Source: Rubrivivax sp.
GTDB taxonomy: Bacteria > Pseudomonadota > Gammaproteobacteria > Burkholderiales > Burkholderiaceae_C
DNA: 41,037 nucleotides
Direction of reading: 5' to 3'
Assembly: GCA_022842595.1 (NCBI GenBank)
Contig: JALHPF010000042.1
Coordinates: forward strand, 1-41,037
The notes under the pieces were generated by a model. That model did not search any database. It saw only the letters and a program-made list of their open reading frames with translations, and was not told where the DNA came from. Shown here piece by piece: positions 1 through 6,875 of this stretch. The position numbers and the translations under genes are program-made. The number at the start of each line of letters is the position of its first letter. Position 1 is the stretch's first letter.

Positions 1-14
1 TGCTCTTCCGATCT
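1..14. other. Probable Illumina adapter remnant at contig end
   Basis: The first 14 bases, TGCTCTTCCGATCT, equal the last 14 bases of the standard Illumina TruSeq index-side adapter. They happen to stay open in the frame of the permease gene, so they add about five false codons. Genomic sequence probably begins at base 15. An exact 14-base match to that adapter at the very first base of a contig is very unlikely by chance. Confidence 0.9.
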
Positions 15-801
15 CGCGGCGCAGCCGCCACCCCGCCGGCCGGCAGCGGCGCTCGTCACCCTGGCCTTCTTCGGCCAGGTGCTGCAGGCCAGCTGGCGCA
101 CGCTGCGCGGCCGGGCCGGGCGCGGCAACCTGCCGGCCGACAGCCTGCTGCAGCAGATGGACCTGACGGGCCCGCGTTCACTGCCCATCGTGCTGCTGGC
201 CTGTGCGCTGCTGGGCGTGATGCTGGCCTACATGGGCGGGGCGCAACTGGGGCGCATCGGCGCGCAGGGCTTCCTGGCCGACGTCGTCACCGTGGGCATG
301 GTGCGTGAACTGGGCGGGCTGATGACCGGCATCATTCTGGCCGGCCGCGTGGGCGCGGCCTTTGCGGCGCAACTGGCCAGCATGCAGGCCAACGAAGAGA
401 TCGACGCGCTGCGCGTGCTGGGGCTGGACCCGGTGGGCCACCTGGTGCTGCCGAGGCTGCTGGCCCTGCTGCTGGTGGCGCCGGGGCTCATCGTGCTGGG
501 CGCACTGGCCGGGGTGCTGGCGGGCTGGCCGGCAGCGGTGTTTGCGTACGGCGTGGGCAGCGAAGAGTACCTGCACCAGAGCCTGGCGGCGCTGACGCCG
601 GTGCATCTGTGGATCGGCCTCTTCAAGGGCATGCTTTACGCCGCCCTGGTGGCCCTGGCCGGCTGCCGCGAAGGCCTGCATGCTGGCCGCAGTGCCGAAG
701 CGGTGGGCGAGGCCACCACCCGCGCCGTCGTCAAGGCGCTGGTGTGGATCGTGGCTGCGGCCTGTGCCACCACCGTGTTCTTCACCGGACTGGGCTATTG
801 A
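1..801 (+). CDS. MlaE-family lipid ABC transporter permease (5' truncated)
   Basis: Inner-membrane permease of an MCE-type phospholipid transporter; such systems move lipids between inner and outer membrane. The frame is open to the contig edge, so the N-terminus is missing; many family members of about 370 residues have an N-terminal STAS domain that would be lost here. About 260 residues remain. They hold several hydrophobic segments, the family signature around EEIDALRVLGLDPV (codons near 397-438), and the MVRELGG...AGRVGAAFAAQL region typical of MlaE. The first five codons derive from adapter sequence. The stop overlaps the next start by one base (TGATG), so permease and ATPase are translationally coupled. 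The family call is firm. Whether it is the true Mla system or one of its paralogues cannot be told from this fragment. Confidence 0.9.
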   Translation, partial: CSSDLAAQPPPRRPAAALVTLAFFGQVLQASWRTLRGRAGRGNLPADSLLQQMDLTGPRSLPIVLLACALLGVMLAYMGGAQLGRIGAQGFLADVVTVGMVRELGGLMTGIILAGRVGAAFAAQLASMQANEEIDALRVLGLDPVGHLVLPRLLALLLVAPGLIVLGALAGVLAGWPAAVFAYGVGSEEYLHQSLAALTPVHLWIGLFKGMLYAALVALAGCREGLHAGRSAEAVGEATTRAVVKALVWIVAAACATTVFFTGLGY

Positions 802-1565
802 TGGACACCGCCGCGCCGCTGATGCAGGTGCAGGGCTTGAGCGTGGCCGCCGGCGGCCCCGGCGGGCGCGTGGTGCAGCAGGGCCTGAACTTCGAGGTGC
901 TGCGCGGCGAAGTGCTGGGCGTGGCTGGCGCCAGCGGCAGCGGCAAGAGCACCCTGCTGCGCCACCTGGCCGGGCTGGACGTGCCGGCCGCCGGCCAGGT
1001 GCTGCTGGCCGGGCAGGACCTGAACCAAGGCAGCGAAGCCACCCAGGCCGCCCTGCGCCGGCGCATGGGCGTGATGTTCCAGGCCGGGGCGCTGTGGTCG
1101 TCACGCACGCTGGGCGACAACCTGACTTTGCCGCTGAAGCTGTTTACCCCGCTGCCACGGGCCGCGCGCGAGGAACGTGCGCGTTTCCTGCTGGCCCTGG
1201 TGGGGCTGGACGGCGCCTTCGGCCAGATGCCGGCGCAGCTTTCCGGCGGCATGCGCAAGCGCGCAGCGCTGGCCCGCGCGCTGGTGCTGGAACCCGAACT
1301 GCTGCTGCTGGACGAACCCGGCTCCGGCCTGGACCCGATGAATGCCGCGCGCCTGGACGAACTGGTGCTGAACCTGAGGCACCATCTGAACTGCAGCGTG
1401 GTGATGGTGACGCACGACGTGGCCAGCCTGTTCAACGTGGCCACCCGCGCCTTGTACCTGGACGAAAACGAACACACCATGACGGCCATTGGCGCCCCGC
1501 ACCACCTGCTGCAGCACGGCCCCGAGCCCGTGCGCCTATTCCTGCAACGCGGGGCCCCGGCATGA
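801..1565 (+). CDS. MlaF-like ABC transporter ATP-binding protein
   Basis: Cytoplasmic ATPase (254 aa) that would power the neighbouring MlaE-type permease. Walker A GASGSGKST is at residues 43-51, the Q-loop Gln at 94, the signature LSGGM at 147-151, Walker B LLLLDE at 167-172 and the H-loop His at 205. All nucleotide-binding residues are present, so it should be active. The open frame extends upstream to 609, but the ATG at 801 overlapping the permease stop is the sensible start. Its stop overlaps the start of a 20-codon mini-ORF. The GSGLDP stretch after Walker B is usual for MlaF/Mkl-type ATPases, which supports the lipid-transport assignment over a generic importer. Confidence 0.92.
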   Translation: MDTAAPLMQVQGLSVAAGGPGGRVVQQGLNFEVLRGEVLGVAGASGSGKSTLLRHLAGLDVPAAGQVLLAGQDLNQGSEATQAALRRRMGVMFQAGALWSSRTLGDNLTLPLKLFTPLPRAAREERARFLLALVGLDGAFGQMPAQLSGGMRKRAALARALVLEPELLLLDEPGSGLDPMNAARLDELVLNLRHHLNCSVVMVTHDVASLFNVATRALYLDENEHTMTAIGAPHHLLQHGPEPVRLFLQRGAPA

Positions 1566-1624
1566 GCCTGCCGGGACACCCCAAGGGCGAATACTGGCGT
1601 GCGCCGCACGAGGTACTCCGATGA
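1562..1624 (+). CDS. Coupled 20-codon mini-ORF between ATPase and MlaD
   Basis: ATG at 1562 overlaps the ATPase stop (ATGA), and the stop at 1622-1624 overlaps the MlaD start (ATGA), so this small frame exactly bridges the two genes. The peptide is MSLPGHPKGEYWRAPHEVLR. It has no signal or membrane segment. AAGGGCGA lies inside it at about 1583-1590, and GAGG at 1610-1613 lies seven bases before the MlaD ATG, so the DNA may simply be a ribosome-loading leader that reads as a peptide. The core KGEYxxAxHE looks like a short N-terminal motif I associate with many unrelated Burkholderiales genes. That is recollection, not a search result. Function unknown. Confidence 0.4.
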   Translation: MSLPGHPKGEYWRAPHEVLR

Positions 1625-2706
1625 AGCCCGCTGCGCTGCGCGTGGGCTTGTTCGCCGTGCTGGGCCTGGCCGCTTTGGTGGTGGCCGCGGCCCTGGCCGG
1701 CGGGCGCTTCTGGGCGGCCACCGAACGTGCGGTGATGCGTTTCGATAGTTCCGTCTATGGCCTGCAGACCGGCGCCCCTGTGGTGTACCGCGGCGTGAAG
1801 CTGGGGCAGGTGCAGCGCATCGGGCTGGCCAGCCCGGGGGCGGGGCAGGGCGCGGCGGCACCGGCGCAGGCCTTGCCGGCGGTGCCGGTGGAAGTGGAAT
1901 TCGAACGTGAACGGCTGGTGGAGCTGCTGAACGCCGTGGCCGGCCCGGCCGCAGGCGCTGGCGTGCCCGCCGGCAGCGCGGTGCCCGCCCTGGTGGCCCG
2001 CGGGCTGGTGGCGCGGCTCGCGATGCAAAGCCTGCTGACGGGCCAGCTCTACATCGACCTGGACCTGGTCCCGGCCGCGGTGCCCGTGGCCACGGCCCTT
2101 GCGCCCACCACGGCCGTGCGCGCGGTGCAGGCCGCCGCACCCGGCCTGCCGCAGGTGCCCACGGCCCCCACCCGCCTGCAGACGCTGCAGACCCAGCTGG
2201 AAAACCTGGACCTGGCGCAATTGGGGCAGGACGTGGCGGCCGTGGCCGCAGCCGCGCGCCAGCTGCTGGCCGGGCCCGAGCCCACCCGGGCGCTGGCACG
2301 TGCCGCCGACGCGGCGCAGGCCCTGGAACGGGTGGCCAACAGCCTGCAACGCGACTTGCCGCGCCTGACAGGCGGCGCCGAAACCACCCTGGCCGAAGGC
2401 CGGCGCAGCCTGCAACAGCTGGGCCTGGCGGCGCAGCAGGTGGCTGCTGCAGCGAGCCAGGTGCAGGCCCTGGCCGGCAGCGGCACACCCGTCATCGCCG
2501 AGGTGCAGCACAGCGCCGCCGAACTGACCCGCGCGGCGAGGGCGCTGCGCGAAGCGGCGGATGCGGATTCGTCGCTGCGCGTGAATGCCGAACGGGCCTT
2601 GCAGGACGTGTCGCGAGCGGCGCAGTCGTTGGGGGAATTGGGCGAGACCCTGGAGCGGCAGCCGGATGTGCTGTGGCGGGGGCGGGCGGCTCCGATTGGG
2701 AAATGA
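1621..2706 (+). CDS. MlaD/MCE-domain lipid transport protein
   Basis: Membrane-anchored, periplasmic MCE protein of 361 aa, the lipid-binding partner of the MlaE/MlaF pair. A single hydrophobic segment (about residues 8-27) anchors it. The MCE domain follows, with the typical start F(D)SSVYGLQTGAPVVYRGVKLGQVQRI at about residues 41-67. The C-terminal half is a long Ala/Gln/Leu-rich region, probably helical or coiled coil, as in longer MCE proteins that form tubes or needles. The frame runs further upstream, but the ATG at 1621 has GAGG seven bases before it and overlaps the mini-ORF stop. In related clusters the next gene is a PqiC-type lipoprotein; here that gene lies about 11 kb downstream. 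Confidence 0.88.
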   Translation: MKPAALRVGLFAVLGLAALVVAAALAGGRFWAATERAVMRFDSSVYGLQTGAPVVYRGVKLGQVQRIGLASPGAGQGAAAPAQALPAVPVEVEFERERLVELLNAVAGPAAGAGVPAGSAVPALVARGLVARLAMQSLLTGQLYIDLDLVPAAVPVATALAPTTAVRAVQAAAPGLPQVPTAPTRLQTLQTQLENLDLAQLGQDVAAVAAAARQLLAGPEPTRALARAADAAQALERVANSLQRDLPRLTGGAETTLAEGRRSLQQLGLAAQQVAAAASQVQALAGSGTPVIAEVQHSAAELTRAARALREAADADSSLRVNAERALQDVSRAAQSLGELGETLERQPDVLWRGRAAPIGK

Positions 2707-2822
2707 AGCAGCGCAGAATACTGGCGGGAACAGGGGGCTGCGTGACAGGATTTCGAGCAGCAGACGAACTTGCCGCGAACGAAGAGTAAGTCTTGCTTGC
2801 GCCCAGCAGCTTTGGCAGCAAT

Positions 2823-2859
2823 GTTGAAGTCGGGATGGATGCACTGCCCGAACTTCAAC
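2823..2859. repeat. Inverted repeat / stem-loop downstream of mlaD
   Basis: GTTGAAGTCGGG (2823-2834) pairs with CCCGAACTTCAAC (2847-2859) with one bulged base and a 12-base loop. It lies about 117 bases past the MlaD stop. It could act as a transcription terminator for the lipid operon, but no T-run follows, so it may instead be a mobile-element or cassette boundary. The outer heptamers GTTGAAG and CTTCAAC resemble integron core sites (GTTRRRY / RYYYAAC) in form. Confidence 0.6.
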
Positions 2860-2960
2860 AAAAGTCTGGCGCGGCAGAGTGACGGCCAGCATTTCGCGCA
2901 ACCGGAGCCGCTACGGCCAGGGCACCAGGCTTCCGCGGCCCAGTCAGCGCTTTGTTGGGC
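2853..2960 (+). other. Weak attC-like site candidate
   Basis: GTTGGGC at 2954-2960 fits the GTTRRRY core of an integron attC site. The bases before it, about 2945-2953, are partly complementary to AACAAAAG near 2857-2864. Pairing in between is imperfect, and the left core is not canonical. It stands 57 bases before the start of the deiminase gene, where a cassette recombination point would be expected. Taken alone this is weak; the better site at 4326-4391 makes it worth recording. Confidence 0.25.
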
Positions 2961-3017
2961 CCCACAAGACCAGCTCTCGCGGCATCTGCGCGAACCCCAG
3001 TTCGAGGAGTCGCTCCC

Positions 3018-4304
3018 ATGACCAAGCGCGCATTCCTGAAGGCGGCGATCGTCGGCTTCGGACTGGTTTCAGAGTCTGGGCGATCGTCGGCTCAACCCAG
3101 TCTGTCAGCCGGCTTCATGGCGCCCGGGGAGTTCGAGCCCCAGGAGTACATCTGGCTGAGTTGGATCGAGAAGGGCAGTCTTGGGAGCGCGCCCTTCTCC
3201 GATGTGGCACTGGACGTCATGAGAGCGATCACACCGCACGTGAAGGTCCGTCTGATGTACAGCAACCTGACGGCCGAGGACCCTTCGTACTTCGGCCCCT
3301 ATCGCTTGGCCCAGCCCGACGCCGAGGCCCGCTTGCGCGCAAGTCTGGAGTCAGAGCGGGTGGACATGTCGCGTGTCGAGCTCTTCTACTACGCCCAGCC
3401 CTTCGGGGCGATCCAGGACCCTGGACCCTACTTCTTGCGCGCTCGCGACGGACGTCTGGCGATCGCCGACTATCGCTTTGACCACCCCGACCGGCGCACC
3501 GAAGAAATGGATCGGAACATCGCCGACACCCTGGGCTTGCCCACGGTCAAGTCCGACCTCATCAGCGAGGGTGGAGCCCGTCAGGTCAATGGAAGCGGCA
3601 CGCTGCTGCTGGTCGAAGCCGTGGAGCTTTCGCGAAATCCCAAGCTTGGCCGGGATGCGATCGAAGCGGAACATAAGCGCGTACACGGCGCGAGAAACGT
3701 CGTCTGGCTCAAGCAGGGGCCAGCGGATGAGGCCTGGGGACGTCTGCCAGACGGAAAGTGGGGCATTGGAACCGGCGGTCATGTCGATGTCTTCGCACGC
3801 TTCGCCGATGCGCGCACCATCCTGCTCGCAGAGGTCAGCGAACGGCAGAGGTCCACAGACCCGATGCTGCTGCAGACTCATGAGCGAATGGAAGAGAACT
3901 TCCGAGTCCTCTCCAAAGCAAGAGACGAACGTGGCCGCCCGTTCCGCATCATCCGCGTGCCTGTGCCTGACACGATGACCGCAAAGCTTCCCTATGACTC
4001 CTTGTCCAGGGAGGAACGCAGTTGGTTCGAAGGCGCCAAGCCGGGAGACACGGTTGAGTTCTACCTGCCGGGTGGATACCTCAACTTCATCATTGCCAAC
4101 GGTGTGGTCGTGACTGCGAAGTTCTGGCGCCTGGGTCTGTCCGAGACCCTGCGAACGACAGATAAGCTTGCACGGTCGGCGCTAGAGCGTGCCTTCCCGA
4201 AGCGACAGATCATCCAAGTCGATGTGCTGCCACTGATCTACGATGGCGGCGGCTTGCACTGTCACTCGCGCAATCAACCGTTTGCCGTTCCTGGTCAACA
4301 TTGA
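3018..4304 (+). CDS. Exported agmatine deiminase / peptidylarginine deiminase family protein
   Basis: Predicted guanidine-group hydrolase of the agmatine deiminase (PAD_porph) family, 428 aa; this family typically turns agmatine into N-carbamoylputrescine plus ammonia. Family landmarks are present: EGG at 184-186, GGHVDVFARF with His255 and Asp257, and a C-terminal GGGLHCHSRNQP with the likely catalytic Cys415. The N-terminus MTKRAFLKAAIVGFGLVSES...SSAQ is a signal peptide with a KR-x-F-L motif, so export by Tat or Sec is likely and the enzyme probably acts in the periplasm. GAGGAG at about 3004-3009 supports the ATG at 3018. Codon usage is visibly less GC-biased than in the flanking lipid genes, and an attC-like site follows directly: signs of a transferred cassette. 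Substrate is not determined. Confidence 0.85.
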   Translation: MTKRAFLKAAIVGFGLVSESGRSSAQPSLSAGFMAPGEFEPQEYIWLSWIEKGSLGSAPFSDVALDVMRAITPHVKVRLMYSNLTAEDPSYFGPYRLAQPDAEARLRASLESERVDMSRVELFYYAQPFGAIQDPGPYFLRARDGRLAIADYRFDHPDRRTEEMDRNIADTLGLPTVKSDLISEGGARQVNGSGTLLLVEAVELSRNPKLGRDAIEAEHKRVHGARNVVWLKQGPADEAWGRLPDGKWGIGTGGHVDVFARFADARTILLAEVSERQRSTDPMLLQTHERMEENFRVLSKARDERGRPFRIIRVPVPDTMTAKLPYDSLSREERSWFEGAKPGDTVEFYLPGGYLNFIIANGVVVTAKFWRLGLSETLRTTDKLARSALERAFPKRQIIQVDVLPLIYDGGGLHCHSRNQPFAVPGQH

Positions 4305-4325
4305 GAACATTGAGCATTGCGGACA

Positions 4326-4391
4326 GGCTTGGCACCTCACGCAAGCCGACCTGCTGCGGCCGGCGCGGTTGGCTTAGCTCGAACGTTAGCC
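4326..4391 (+). other. Integron attC-like recombination site
   Basis: The last 23 bases (4369-4391, ...GGCTTAGCTCGAACGTTAGCC) match the published attC right-half consensus GCSGCTKANCTCVRRCGTTAGSC at 21 positions by my alignment, including the core GTTAGCC at 4385-4391. The left half holds AAGCCGACC (about 4343-4351), pairing with the GGTTGGCTT of the right half, but the outer left core is GGCTTGG (4326-4332) instead of GGCTAAC, so that side has decayed. Total length of 66 bases suits a classic 59-base element. It sits between the deiminase stop and the start of a new gene 26 bases past the core, the usual cassette arrangement. No integrase is in the window. Confidence 0.6.
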
Positions 4392-4416
4392 TTCAAACCC
4401 ACGCCGTCTCCATCAC

Positions 4417-5123
4417 ATGCGCGCGCACCTTCTCGCCCTTCTCCTTGCCCTGTGGTCATCTGCCGCGACTGCGGAGCAGGCGGCATCCAAGATCGGCAGC
4501 ACCTACTCTCGACCTGCCCTCGGAACACTGGTTCTTCTCCTTCCACCCAGCGCCGACACGGTGGAGCTCGAGCCGGGGTTCCCCATCCCCTCCTCCAGGC
4601 CCTGCACGCAGAACTCTCCGCCGCAGGCTACAAGACGGCGTCGTTGGAGAAGTCGAACTACGAAACCTTGTGGGCGCAGGAAGTCGACGCCGTAGGCGGC
4701 ATCTTCGATCCGGTGACAGGCAAGCTGAAGCCCCCCCAACAGGCCGCTGCGCTGGCTTCGTTGGCCCAGCGTCTGGCAAGGGAGACCTCTGCCACCCTGG
4801 TCGTCCTTCCAAAGCTCGTGACGCGCAAGGCGGAACTTCACGGGACGAAAGCCGAATGGGACGGTCGCCTCGAACTGATCCCCACCCGAGGACTGTTCGG
4901 TGGGTCGTCCCAGCACCGCGGCTCCACGACGGCGGTCTCCGTCCAATTGATCGCGATGGCCTCCAGCGGCAGCTTCGCGTTCAGTTCATTCGGTGGCATC
5001 GCGCTGCCGTACACCGTCAACTTCGTCACCGAGAAGCCCGAGTTGCGAAAAGACATCTTCGAAGCACAGACCGACGTCGCCAAGGGGGCCCGGATCGCCT
5101 TGACACCGCTTATCCTTAAATAG
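4417..5123 (+). pseudogene. Secreted protein of unknown function, frameshifted
   Basis: The gene starts at ATG 4417 with a clean signal peptide (MRAHLLALLLALWSSAATAEQ) and a mature start ASKIGSTYSRPALGTLVLLLPP. That frame degenerates after about 4590. The adjacent frame then gives a coherent protein, from LLQALHAELSAAGYKTASL to a C-terminal ...ARIALTPLILK, ending at 5123. Going from one frame to the other needs one missing base, probably in the C-rich stretch near 4579-4600 (CCCCATCCCCTCCTCC). Joined, the product is about 235 aa, with no family I recognise. Either a real inactivating deletion or a homopolymer error explains it; programmed frameshifting is possible but unsupported. The gene begins 26 bases after an attC core, so it looks like a cassette passenger. 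Confidence 0.6.
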
Positions 5124-5221
5124 TCCGAGCGATCGGGAGCGTTGCCGAAGCCTTCGCCCAGGCAGAGTGTTGACGCGAGGCCGCTTGGTCCTTGGCTATG
5201 GATTCAGAGTTGGAGCCCACC

Positions 5222-5608
5222 ATGAAACGAGTCACCGGCATCGGCGGCATCTTCTTCAAGTCCAAGGACCCGGCTGCGCTCGGCGCCTGGTACCGGGACC
5301 ATCTGGGTGTCGGCGTCGAGGAATGGGGTGGCGCCGCTTTCCGCTGGGCTTCGCCCGACAACCCGTCAGGCACAGGCACCACCATCTGGAGCCCGTTCAA
5401 GGAAGACACCGAGTACTTCGCGCCGGGCAAGGCCTCGTTCATGGTCAACTATCGCGTCGAAGACCTGCACGCACTGCTGGCCCTGCTGCGCAGCGAAGGC
5501 TGCGAGGTCGACGCCAAGGTCGAAGAGTCGGAGTACGGCAAGTTCGGCTGGGTCATCGACCCGGAAGGCAACAAGATCGAACTCTGGCAGCCGCCTGAAG
5601 GGCAATGA
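5222..5608 (+). CDS. Glyoxalase/bleomycin-resistance fold (VOC) protein
   Basis: Small cytosolic VOC-superfamily protein, 128 aa. Two beta-alpha-beta-beta-beta modules are visible: one from GIGGIFFKSKDPAALGAWYRDHLG and one from ASFMVNYRVEDLHALLALLRSEGCEV to GWVIDPEGNKIELWQPP. The terminal DPEGNKIELW is the hallmark of the fold and supplies the usual metal-ligand Glu. The family covers glyoxalase I, dioxygenases and antibiotic-binding proteins, so substrate is open. GGAG about eight bases before the ATG at 5222 supports that start over an upstream ATG at 5192. It stands alone in the accessory block, with about 700 bases without a gene behind it. Confidence 0.85.
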   Translation: MKRVTGIGGIFFKSKDPAALGAWYRDHLGVGVEEWGGAAFRWASPDNPSGTGTTIWSPFKEDTEYFAPGKASFMVNYRVEDLHALLALLRSEGCEVDAKVEESEYGKFGWVIDPEGNKIELWQPPEGQ

Positions 5609-6327
5609 GTCCGCAGCTTTCGCCGCGCTGCGAAGCCTGGCGGCAGAGCCTGTCGTCGCCAGGGTCTGCTGGTGCCTGACTGCCAGCCCATCGCGTCGAA
5701 CGGCACCGTCAACGCCATCTTCCCCAGTGAACCGATCCCCATGACCGGGCATCCTGATGAATACGCCAGCGCACCGGCCTGGGCTTGCCTCGACGCCGCG
5801 CTGCCTGGCGTCGACAGACAGCTCCTGCCGTTGCAACCGCCGGAGGCGGGCTGAGCCTTCGCGCAGTCAGGCGCTAGCGGCAGCACCGCAGGTATCGCAG
5901 CCGATGCGGCACGTCGTACCTGTCATTTCGTTCCCTGCATGGCCTGCAGCAGAGTCAGGCCGCGAGCTTCCTTTCGGCGCAGGTTTGAGCCCGCAGGTGG
6001 CGCAAGGCGCATGCCTCAGACCGCCCCCACCTGGTGGGCCACCTCACCCCGCCTGTGCCGGTGCGGCGCTGGGGCGGGGTGTCTGAAAGCGCGGTGCGCT
6101 GGCGCCGACAGCGCAGGGACGGCCCCGAGCCGCTCGCGCAAGCCGTGGGTGCCGGCTTGCCCCGGCTCCGGAGATGCCGCCGAGATCAGCCGCCGCATTG
6201 AGCTCCATCAAAGCTGACACCGCGAAGAAGTGTAGAAATCAGCTGGCCGGGAGCTGTTTGAGTGGGGATGCGGGTTCGGGTTTCAGCCAGTTGCACGTCC
6301 CGCGCGGGGAACTCTGGGAGTGTGGTC
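5609..6327. other. 719-bp stretch without a recognised gene
   Basis: Open frames on both strands (for example 5672-5854 plus and 5449-5886 minus) lack ribosome sites and match no family I know. Around 6016-6086 there is an imperfect inverted repeat: TCAGAC plus CGCCCC on the left, and the complement of both blocks on the right with a 4-base bulge; a small GGTGG-G-CCACC hairpin lies inside at 6033-6043. It may be decayed coding or mobile DNA. I see no promoter or terminator that I can defend. Confidence 0.5.
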
Positions 6328-6753
6328 ATGGACGTGTCTGATGACGCTGAAGCTGAGGCGCCCGCGCGAGTGCTGGCGCTGATCCTGTCGGCCGATGGAA
6401 CGGTCAGCGAGCGAGCGCTGGGCTTGCTCGACGAGCTGGGTGCATTCGGTCTGCTGGGCGTGAGCCGCAGCAGGTTCGTCGAGCTGGCTCGAGATTGCAG
6501 TTGCAGGATCGACCCCGGCCTGTGCGAGCGATCGTGGCTGTCCGACCAAGACATCGCCTGCACCGAAGTCCTGCTCGATGCGGTACGCCAGTCAGGTGAT
6601 CGCATGCTCGTTTGCCGCCTGGCTGCTGCGGCGATGGAGGACGACGGACTGGTGACCCATGGCGCACGCCTGGTGTTCGGCCATGCGCTGGCGCACTGGC
6701 GGATCGATCTGGGGAGGCTGCCGCAGGCGAGCCGCAGGGCTCGCGCCGGCTGA
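6328..6753 (+). CDS. Small TerB-like helical protein (hypothetical)
   Basis: A 141-aa acidic, helix-rich protein. Two parallel segments, LALILSADGTVSERALGLLDELG near the start and LVCRLAAAAMEDDGLVTHGARLVFGHAL near the end, carry the ADG...E / DDG...pattern typical of TerB-like (tellurite-resistance) helical domains. This is a fold-level guess. The start at 6328 is chosen because GGGAG precedes it by seven bases; the frame extends to 6262 but with low-quality sequence. It lies 122 bases before the phosphorylase gene on the same strand and may be co-transcribed. No tellurite-resistance neighbours are present, so a role in metal stress is not supported. Confidence 0.6.
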   Translation: MDVSDDAEAEAPARVLALILSADGTVSERALGLLDELGAFGLLGVSRSRFVELARDCSCRIDPGLCERSWLSDQDIACTEVLLDAVRQSGDRMLVCRLAAAAMEDDGLVTHGARLVFGHALAHWRIDLGRLPQASRRARAG

Positions 6754-6875
6754 TTGGCGCCGGGCCGGCGCCTGCGACCGCGCGGAAGCTCGCCGCTGCT
6801 TCCGTGGGTGCGGGGTCCGGACAAGAGCATCAGTGACTGGGTTCCAGCATGATGCATCCGAGGGGAGGAGTGGCT

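Larger units (their letters stand above)
2707..3017. other. Intergenic region, left edge of accessory block
   Basis: No convincing gene is seen. The region marks a change from very GC-rich codon usage in the MlaD gene to a less GC-rich downstream gene. It holds a strong stem-loop (2823-2859) and a weak candidate attC right core at 2954-2960. Short frames here have no ribosome site and no recognisable sequence. Confidence 0.6.

Noticed and set aside
178..1104. Long minus-strand open frame over the permease and ATPase genes
   Set aside because: Arg/Pro/Gln-rich shadow of high-GC coding sequence on the other strand; no family resemblance.
5124..5221. A second attC site after the frameshifted gene
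   Set aside because: No GTTRRRY/RYYYAAC pair with complementary arms was found, so a complete cassette cannot be closed.
5449..5886. Minus-strand 145-codon frame after the glyoxalase-type gene
   Set aside because: Overlaps the 3' end of a supported gene, has no ribosome site, and its Ser/Ala/Arg-rich sequence matches nothing I know.
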